Shown here: positions 57,290 through 64,000 of the stretch, piece after piece | Layout: each line of letters begins with the position of its first letter | Numbering within the stretch: the stretch's first letter is position 1 | Assembly (NCBI RefSeq): GCF_012489685.1 | Contig: NC_080042.1 | Span: 51,202,066 to 51,266,065, forward strand | Direction of reading: 5' to 3' | Source: Lotus japonicus | Lineage: Eukaryota > Streptophyta > Magnoliopsida > Fabales > Fabaceae | DNA: 64,000 nucleotides | Position numbers and translations under genes: made by a program | The notes under the pieces: generated by a model | Told to the model about the DNA's origin: nothing | What the model saw: only the letters and a program-made list of their open reading frames with translations | Databases searched by the model: none

Positions 57290-58654
57290 TCAGATAAATT
57301 CTGCCGCCAGTAATTTGTTTACCTCTTGCTGAATGACCTTCTCCTTTTCATCACCCATGCGCCGGCGTGTCTGGGTTACTAGCTTAATCCCGGGGTCCAG
57401 TGCTAGCCTGTGGCAAATGAAGTTTGGATCTATTCCCGACATGTCCTTGTGGCTCCATGCGAAGAGATCCAGATTTTCTTCCAACAATTTTGATAGCCTT
57501 TGTTCTTGGCTCTCAGTTAACCTAGTCCCGATTTTAAGGACTTTGTCTCCAAATTTCAGCTCCTTGGTTTCTTCAATCGGAGTAGGCCTGTTAACGCGGC
57601 CTTCGCCCCTTGAATCCAGGTTCTCCTCTGGCACATTGACCTCGTGGCACCGGTGTCCGGTCAAGGCACTCTTCCGTCCGTACCGATCTATAGCGTTGCA
57701 GTAGCATTTCCTGGCGATCTTCTGGTCCACACTAATTCTCCCAATGCGCCCGCTTGCCAACAGATATTTGACCGCCGTATGTGCAGTTGAAATCACGGCA
57801 CACAGCCGATTCAGAGTGTTTCTGCCGATTATTATGTTGTAAGATCCCATCGCCCGTAAGACTAGGTATCTTACCTTCAACATTTTAATGTTCTCACGCT
57901 CGCAAAATGTAGTATCTAGATCGAGGATGCCCCTCACCCACACCTGCTTGCCCGCAAACCCCACAAGAGAACCTGTGTAGGGAGTGAGATCTCTCTCGTC
58001 CAATCCGAGCTGATCAAACGCGTCGCCGTAAATGATGTCCGCCGAACTCCCCTGGTCCAAAAGCACTCGCTGTACATTGAACTGGTTTATACGGAGCAGG
58101 ACTACAATCGGGTCGTCAAGATGTTGCTCTACTCCAAAAAAGTCAGCAGAGGAAATAGTAATGTCAGGATGCAGAAAACCGAAAGGAACCTCTGTAACCG
58201 CATTCACGGCCCTAACGTATCGTTTCCTCGCCGCGCTTGTGACTCCGCCTCCTCCGAACCCTCCGGCAATCGCTCCCACTTCTTTAGGCATTGAATTCTT
58301 ACCGCTTCGAGCACTCATGGGCCTCCTTGCCGCCAACAACTTCTCGATCTCGTGCTGTAAAGCGCGACATTCCTCTGTAACATGGCCCATCGCCCGGTGG
58401 TACTCACACCATTCATTCGGTCGCGCGAGTGCCCTTGGTTCACTGATCATTCTCGTCGCCTGCATTTCTTGGCAGATTTTCATCTGGTTCAGACCATTCA
58501 CGTATATCAGCCTTCCTTCTCGAGGTGAAAGGTGCCATTTTCGCGACTTCCGCTGATCTTTTCGCCTAAACAGTTCAAGCTCCGTCACAGCCTCCGCCCC
58601 CCGGACTTCTTCACCTCGAGTCGGGTGGCCACATCTCAAATTAAGCGTCTCCAA
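57290..58654 (-). pseudogene. Gag end, protease and RT start of the right Tat-type element
   Basis: A 454-codon frame contains the Cys/His motif 'CEYHRAMGHVTEEC' and the protease 'VLLDQGSSADIIYGDAF' with 'YNIIIGRNTLNRL'. It then reaches the RT N-terminus ('LFAWSHKDMSGIDPNFICH'). It ends at TGA 57290-57292. The capsid part of gag is missing: the N-terminal gag piece joins almost directly to the zinc-motif part near 58600, an internal deletion relative to the left element. Confidence 0.88.
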
Positions 58655-58824
58655 TCCTTATGAGCTACCTGCACCCGAAGTGTTGGCAATCCATCTTCCG
58701 AGACCTCCAGCGAGAGCGCTGAAGGCTCCTGCTCCTCACTGCGCGTTTTTTCCACTACACGACGTAGCGGGGAGTTGCGACTCCGCGTTAGTTCTGCGTC
58801 ACATCGTCGATGACGTGTCTCCAT
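58636..58824 (-). pseudogene. Gag N-terminal fragment of the right Tat-type element
   Basis: It starts METRHRRCDAELTRS at 58824, matching the gag start of the left element at 55729. It ends at a stop after 'DWRRLI'. The rest of the capsid region is deleted. Confidence 0.7.
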
Positions 58825-58968
58825 CAAATACCGATCACAAACTAGGAATTTAGTTTAGAATACAAAAAACGAAGGAAATTTTGTCGCCAATCGAACCTCT
58901 TTCAATTGAAATCACAATCCACGTAGTCCGCGAATCGAAATCTACCGATCCCCACAGACGACGCCAAA

Positions 58969-59287
58969 TGTTCTATCCTAAGAACATAGAGATAGGGTAT
59001 AGTACCTAATGTGAGAGGATTGCGATGTGAGAATCTTAGAGAGAAAAAGTGTAACCGCTTAGAGAGAGAATATAACTGAATTTCAGGCTTGTTATTTCTC
59101 AAATGAGCTAAGAGTCCTTTACAAGTTGTAACCACCCCCTATTTATAGGCTTGGGGTTGGGCTTAACGCCCCTAAACGCTCTCAATGGGCCGGTTGGGCC
59201 TCTTAGGGAAGGCCCAAACTTCCTGGTCCAACCACTGTCCTGGAACAAGTGCCCCTGGGCGAGGGCCCCTTGGTCTCGCCCAGTCCA
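58969..59287 (-). repeat. 5' LTR of the right Tat-type element
   Basis: 319 bp. In minus sense it starts TGGACTGGGCGAGACC and ends ...GATAGAACA, followed by the primer site 'TTTGGCGTCGTCTGTGGGGA'. It is complete, with TG...CA ends. Confidence 0.85.
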
Positions 59288-60133
59288 AGGTCCAACCCCG
59301 ATCATCAAGCTGTTGGGCAGCGGGGCGTTGGAGAGGTCCAACACCGATCGTGGAGTCGTGTTCGTCCAGCCTTTCCAAGAGGGATCGTCTTATGGATATC
59401 CAAAGTGTCTGCATGCATGTGCACGAGCATTGACTAACAATAACTTAGAGCTACGAGATAGTTCCCCATACTTGTGAAACTTAGAACTTAATATAGTTCC
59501 CCTATTTGTGAATGTTAGCTTAGGGAAGAACTTGTGATAGGGTAGTACACGCTACTTATGATATGTATGGGTTAGAAGTTGACCCTTGCTTGTTTGCTGT
59601 TTGTTGTCTGGGGCGATTAACGCCAAGACAACAAGCATGTGTGTGATCAGTCGAGATGCGGCCGTATACATGCTTGATGTGGACGACGACAAGGCTCGAG
59701 ACATCGATCGCGCGACTGATGGTTCAGCTATGGGATTGGCGAGAGCAGAGGATGCGAGACGATGTGATGCGAGCGTTGGAGGAGGCCTTGGAGGGCACGC
59801 GACCTATGAGTCGGGTATTGAGGGTGATAATTGAGTCTGTACTTGGGGGTGAGCTTATTTTGTTTATAGGGTTCGAACCTAACCTAGAGACCTTCTTGTT
59901 GTGTTGGCTCGGGGGCGGTCGAACACTAGATTAATCATTATGTTGTAATTTGAAAGAATTATTGTACGCTTCCAAAGCTTTTATTAATAAAATGAATTAT
60001 TCATTCTATTTCTCCAGTTACTACTTCTTTATTTGTAAGCTATGTTTCGAAAAGGTTTTTTTTTTCGGCTAAAATTTACCCACGTTTTTGAAAAAGATTA
60101 ATAAAGTGACCCCGGAGATTTAGGGATGTTAAA
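59288..60133 (+). repeat. 3' LTR of the gypsy element, right piece
   Basis: It resumes with AGGTCCAACCCCGATC and aligns to 42760-43609 with visible substitutions (several per 100 bp in places). About 20 bp of the LTR between the two pieces are missing compared with the 5' LTR. Confidence 0.88.
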
Positions 60134-60139
60134 GATCGT

Positions 60140-60616
60140 CTGAAGCAGAACGAAGACGACAGAAGCAGAAGTATAATCTGAAGAAGAAAGAAATCAAGTT
60201 TATGTTCAAAGAAAGCTACAAAGTCAAATCGAGTACATTTCCTATTGAAGAAGAAGCCAAGAAAGCTTTGTGCAGAAGTTTCAAAGACGAAATCTCAAGA
60301 TCTGACACAATGCTATGATGAAGATAAAGGAATCCTGGTGTCACTATCAAATTGTCATATTTGTACACCAGAGGGTAGAAGTTCAGACCAATGCTACCTG
60401 CTAGATGACAGATTACATCTTTTCGGCAAAAGGTCTCAGTCAAACAGTACTACGCTCTAACACAAGTACGCTTTGTACCGCTTGATCCAACATCTAGAAT
60501 CTTCATGAAGGACAAGCTCCAACGACTATAATCATCTCACTGAAGATTCAAAAGTATAAGGGGAAGAAGTGAAGACATGAAAACTAAGCTTTTCAGCTCA
60601 TCAGAGCAAGCTTCGG
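60140..60616 (+). mobile_element. Dispersed LTR-family repeat, right part
   Basis: It continues the repeat cut at 40699. The words 'gatcgtctgaagcagaacgaagacgacagaagcagaag' and 'agaaagctttgtgcagaagtttcaa' align with 21167-21305. The small open frames are by-products. Confidence 0.7.
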
Positions 60617-60621
60617 GGCAC

Positions 60622-62130
60622 TGATGATAAGAATTTATATGGTATTTTGCACTAGTTTTCTTATCTTTTTCTTAGGTTTTATTATCTTTTTAGTTGATTA
60701 ATTGGAGTCTTTAGTTGCATTTAGGCTTTTTATTATTTTAGAGTCATCATTTGCATTATAGTCCCTTTTGAGTCTTTGATTGCATTTTAGTTCATAGTAG
60801 TTGAGTCTTTTTGCTTTTAAGTCCTTGGTCTAGATGTTAGAGCAATTAGGGGCATTATTGGAAGGAATCTTTTTAACTTATAAATCTGAACTTTCATGGC
60901 ATTATGTGCATTAGATTAAGAGGTTTGAGGTTACAAATAATGGCTTAATGTGTGTTCAATGTGCAGCCCTTAGTAAAGGTACTTAAAAAAGGATTCTCTT
61001 GTCAAAGGAATCTTATTTATGAAGAATTGCAAGGGGTTGATGAAGCATAAAGGCTAAGAGGTTTCAGAAGTGAGAATTGAAGGCCAAAAGAGTTGTTGAA
61101 GGGGAGTTACAAAGCCATTAATGAAGAAATAAGCTGAAGAAATTGAAGATTCCCTCCAGCGAGGTATGCACGCATGTTCGTGCACCATACTGCACGCACA
61201 AGCGTGCAGGGACATGTTCATGGCATTCTGAGGGAGAAGGCATGCATGTGCGTGCAAGCACAAGAGCTTGGCATTTTTGCCAAGCCTGCAGACATGTGCG
61301 TTTAGCAAGGCGTGCATCTTGCTGCACGCACATGCGTTTTATTTTGCCTATAAATAGGACTTTGTAATTTTAGTTTTGTATCTTGGTTTTTCTGAAGTTT
61401 AAGATTGTGTAAGGCATTTGGAGTTTCTCTAAGGCTCTTATTAAGGTTAGAAACATGTTTACCTTAGCCATGCTTGGCTAAGTTTCTTTTAGCATTTGAG
61501 ATGTGGATCCCTTACTTGTTTAAGTTTTGAACTTCTAAGGTTTTATATGGAATAATGTTTTCTTTCTATGAGCCTAACCTACTGTTTTAATATTAGCTTG
61601 AATTCATGCAAGTTATCTTACCTTTCTATGCACAAATGGAAGTTTGGTTTAGAAATGGGGACCTGAGGTTACGTTTATTAGAGCATTTTGCGCCTTAGGA
61701 ATAAGGGCAACGACTAGTTGTGGATGGCCTGAAACTAAAATGAACTTAATATTCAATTAGACTGCTCATAGGTGGTGAGGAATCATACTGGTGAAGTCTG
61801 TTGAAAGCTCTTTTTGGCGTGAGGAATCAACACTAAGAGAAATAGGCTAGATTAACAATAGTAAAATTCCATTACATTCCATATGCACTCAGACTTCTTG
61901 AAGCATAACTTGTTTTGGTGAAGCTAATCCAAATGCTATGCTTTTAACATTGTTTCTTCTCTACTTCTGAATTCTAAGCTCTTTACCAACCAGTCAATTA
62001 TAAATTGTTTTTACTTTTCTTTTGATTTAAGCAACCATCGCTTTTGTAAATCGATTCTTCCCCAATCTCTGTGGTTCGACAATCTTTTCAACTACTTCGG
62101 GCATTCTGTACACTTGCAGAACGTGTATCA
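60622..62130 (+). mobile_element. Solo LTR, 1.5 kb, probably Athila-like gypsy
   Basis: It starts TGATGATAAGAATT and ends ...CGTGTATCA, flanked by GGCAC (60617-60621) and GACAC (62131-62135), 4 of 5 matching. The TATA box CCTATAAATAGGAC is at about 61349. The phrase 'atctctgtggttcgacaatc' near the 3' end is typical of Athila-like LTRs. There is no primer site or coding sequence. A cluster of 'tgcacgcacatgcgtg'-like words lies at 61160-61335. Confidence 0.7.
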
Positions 62131-62135
62131 GACAC

Positions 62136-62690
62136 ACATCTAAAGGATTCTCCGTGCTCAAGAAAAGAAAGCCACAACTTCAGAAGCTGATGATACACAC
62201 AAATGAACAAACCTTAATCATTGTCTGCTTCAACATGGAGAGTAAATTTTCTTAAGAGTCAAATCCTCTGTAACTCTCTAATGTAATAGAACATAATGTA
62301 TATACTTAGAGTCAAAACTCATCCAAAATACTTTATGATTCATAAGCTTAAATGTATCTACCATTACTATTTCTAGAAGATACAATTTTTAGATGAAATT
62401 ATCTTCAGAAAGATCGTTTGAGGAGAAGTCCTTTAAACTTGTTGTAAAGGAGGAGTCCTGATAGTACTTAGTAAGGATGAGTCCTATAAATACTCATATT
62501 TCCTGAAGAGGAAGCTTCCAATGAATACTTGTTTTTTCCTAGAGAGGTAGGGTCCAAAGAATACTCGTCTTGCTTAGAGAGGTGGGGTCCAAAGAATACT
62601 CAATTTTCCTGAAGAGGCAGGGTCAAAATAATACTTGTAAGGAGAAGTCTTTGATACTTGATAGTGAAATCTTGGTGACACAATTATGAT
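62136..62690 (+). mobile_element. Dispersed LTR-family repeat, end with minisatellite
   Basis: It resumes the repeat cut by the solo LTR. At 62440-62660 the units 'gaatactt..tttcctgaagaggcagggtc' and 'aatactcgtcttgcttagagaggtggggtccaaag' form an imperfect array in the same place as the array at 21748. Confidence 0.6.
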
Positions 62691-62954
62691 TGTTATGAAA
62701 ACATTACTGAATAAGAATTTAAATAAGTATTTTATAAAATCATAATCAGGCATAGTAAAATAAATTTTAATTTGAGTAGAATTTTTGAAGAAGATGAATA
62801 GTTATCATTTTCTATTTCTTTATTGTTTTTTTTATTAATTTGGATGCAATTTTTGAACTTTAAGGACAAAAACTACATAATGTGTATAAGTATGGGACTA
62901 AAAGTGCAGTTAAATCATTTTTCTTGGTCACATGAGAGGCATGGGCGTTGCCAC

Positions 62955-63099
62955 ATAAGCCTTCTCTGTTAAAAATTGGACGGAAGGACTAAAGTTGCAA
63001 ACGGGAGGGAACGTGAGGGACTATTCTTGTAATTAAATTAGGTGAGGGACTAAAATCGTGGTTTTGGTAAACGTCAGAGACTAAAGTTGCAATTAAGCC
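62955..63099. mobile_element. Single arm of the Mutator-like fold-back family
   Basis: The sequence ends '...ggtaaacgtcagagactaaagttgcaattaagcc'. It shares 'taattaaattaggtg.gggac.aaaatcgtg' with the right arm at 22805-22892. The left arm is weak or lost (a possible trace near 62850-62920). A TATATA microsatellite follows at 63101-63130. Confidence 0.7.
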
Positions 63100-63339
63100 A
63101 TATATATATATATATACACATATACATATAGGTTATGCATGGCCTATCCTAGTGTATATACATAGCATGTTATCATATCACAACTAGCAAATATATCATC
63201 ATCACATTATCGAATATGGTAGATGCATGGCGTACCAATGCAATGTCACGCTCAAAAGATGATCCAGATAAACGCCACCAGCACGATATGTGGGACAAGC
63301 CTATGGCATTGCCACTTAAAGCTGGGCATGAAGGTGCGA

Positions 63340-64000
63340 AAAACACTAGAAAGGGGGGGTTTGAATAGAGTTTTTGTATCTCGGGTATACTTTTTGGCTT
63401 TTTCAAAACTCAAAGATAAAAACTAAGTGCTGAATAATAGAAAGTAAAGCACACGAGTATTTTATCCTGGTTCACTCGAGATAAAAGCTCAAGCTAATCC
63501 AGTCCACCTGTGAAGGTGATTTCTTCCTTCTTCTGATGGAGGCAATCCACTAAAATCAATGAGTGTTACAACTGCACTTTGCAGCTAAGTGACTAACAAT
63601 ACACTGATTTTCTCACTAGTATCCTCTTAAGAAGCTGATCTACCGATCCTCTTAAGACTAGCTAAATACTGAATCAGCCTTGATTCACTCTTCTCAAGAT
63701 CCGACCAACCTTGGTCTCTTGATGAACTTTACAATATGATGTAAAAGGTTTCGGGTTTACAAAAAGTGCTTCTAACAAGCAAATAGTAAACTCAGATGTT
63801 TAAGAACAGTGAAGAAATAATGCTAAGAGAATGGTTCGTTTGTGTTGAATATTTTCAGCAAAGTTTCTTAACTTCTTTCTTCAGCCTTTATATACTCCAA
63901 GACTTGTGATGTAGCCGTTGCTAGTGTTTTATCCGTTGGAGTGGCAATTCTGTAATATCAGACTGCTAGGCTGTACAAGGTAGGTAGCGGACAGACTAAG
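63340..64000 (-). mobile_element. Copia-type LTR fragment, runs off the window
   Basis: 'acacgagtattttatcctggttcactcgagataaaagctcaag' is the minus-sense relative of the 'ggtgaaccaagataaac' block of this family (21935). The leading 'aaaacactagaaaggggg.gtttgaatag' is the usual conserved LTR end. There is no coding content. Confidence 0.5.

Larger units (their letters stand above)
47842..59287 (-). mobile_element. Chimera of two Tat-type Ty3/gypsy elements
   Basis: Three copies of one LTR family lie here: 47842-48158, 55872-56036 (truncated) and 58969-59287. Each starts TGTTCTA(A/T)CC in plus sense. Two are followed on the minus strand by a primer site 'TTTGGCG(C/T)CGTCTGT'. Reading on the minus strand: LTR, primer site, shortened gag, protease, RT and RNase H end abruptly at 56037. 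There the sequence becomes the 3' part of a second 5' LTR, then its primer site, gag-protease, an antisense ORF and a 3' LTR. The double RNase H and the antisense ORF place both in the Tat lineage. No 5-bp duplication flanks the whole. Confidence 0.8.
40700..60133 (+). mobile_element. Ty3/gypsy (Tekay/chromovirus-like) element with nested insertions
   Basis: The element has a 5' LTR (40700-43609), primer site, a short decayed internal region (43610-45716) and a 3' LTR in two pieces (45717-47841 and 59288-60133). The LTR begins T(G/C)TAAGACCCCG and ends ...GTTACA. The flanking GATCGT is present at 40694-40699 and 60134-60139, matching a 5-6 bp duplication. The surviving RT/RNase H piece and the LTR start suggest the Tekay-like chromovirus lineage. 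The internal region is far too short for a full gag-pol, so this copy was non-autonomous or heavily deleted. Confidence 0.8.

Noticed and set aside
47842..59287. A single intact 11.4-kb retrotransposon between the outer LTRs
   Set aside because: There is a third, truncated LTR with its own primer site in the middle, gag-protease occurs twice, and there is no target duplication.
61054..61317. Cys/His-rich minus-strand frame that mimics a zinc-binding protein
   Set aside because: The Cys and His codons come from the repeated GCATGC/GCACGC words in the solo LTR; there is no family match.

Overview
The window is plant nuclear DNA: AT-rich intergenic sequence, GT-AG introns, eukaryotic split genes, PPR proteins, a 60S ribosomal protein gene and many plant-type transposons. 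The repeat families (large gypsy and copia LTR elements, long-TIR Mutator elements, Helitron-type ends) and the protein sequences fit a papilionoid legume, possibly close to Lotus. The species call is an impression, not something I could test.

Gene-bearing part (1-34,000). In order: a P-class PPR gene running off the left edge (minus, 1-1378); a five-exon class 3 lipase of the mono/diacylglycerol-lipase type (minus, 2450-5885) with a GC-AG first coding intron; a dead LINE (7322-8975); a 5.4-kb hAT-type element (10194-15568) with a perfect 8-bp target duplication that carries two apparently intact spliced genes, an RPA1-like OB-fold gene (10999-12624) and a B3-like gene (13458-14346), plus a Helitron-type 3' terminus; a fold-back element (15828-16184); a short PPR gene like Arabidopsis At4g38150 (minus, 17605-18642); a SINE with a 15-bp duplication; a copia-type LTR split by a palindromic Mutator-like element (22350-22892); RPL36 (24999-26087); and a ten-exon, 959-codon chloroplast S-layer-homology protein gene (minus, 28271-33909). 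For all five complete genes the exon phases close exactly and give full-length products.

Repeat-dominated part (34,300-64,000). This is a nest of insertions. A Harbinger-type MITE (37489-38241) lies in degenerate transposon-protein sequence. A Ty3/gypsy element (40700-60133) with 2.9-kb LTRs sits in an older dispersed LTR-like repeat. Its 3' LTR is split at 47841/59288 by a chimera of two Tat-type gypsy elements on the minus strand. The right member supplies LTR, protease, RT and RNase H; the left member supplies a truncated LTR, gag-protease, an antisense ORF and the other LTR. The left member itself holds a 676-bp hAT element with an 8-bp duplication. A 1.5-kb solo LTR (60622-62130) and further LTR fragments fill the right end. 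No coding region right of 34,000 looks like an active host gene.

The host genes are unrelated housekeeping or organelle genes. The most interesting unit is the hAT/Helitron composite at 10194-15568, where two DNA-binding-type genes with intact splicing lie between transposon ends.
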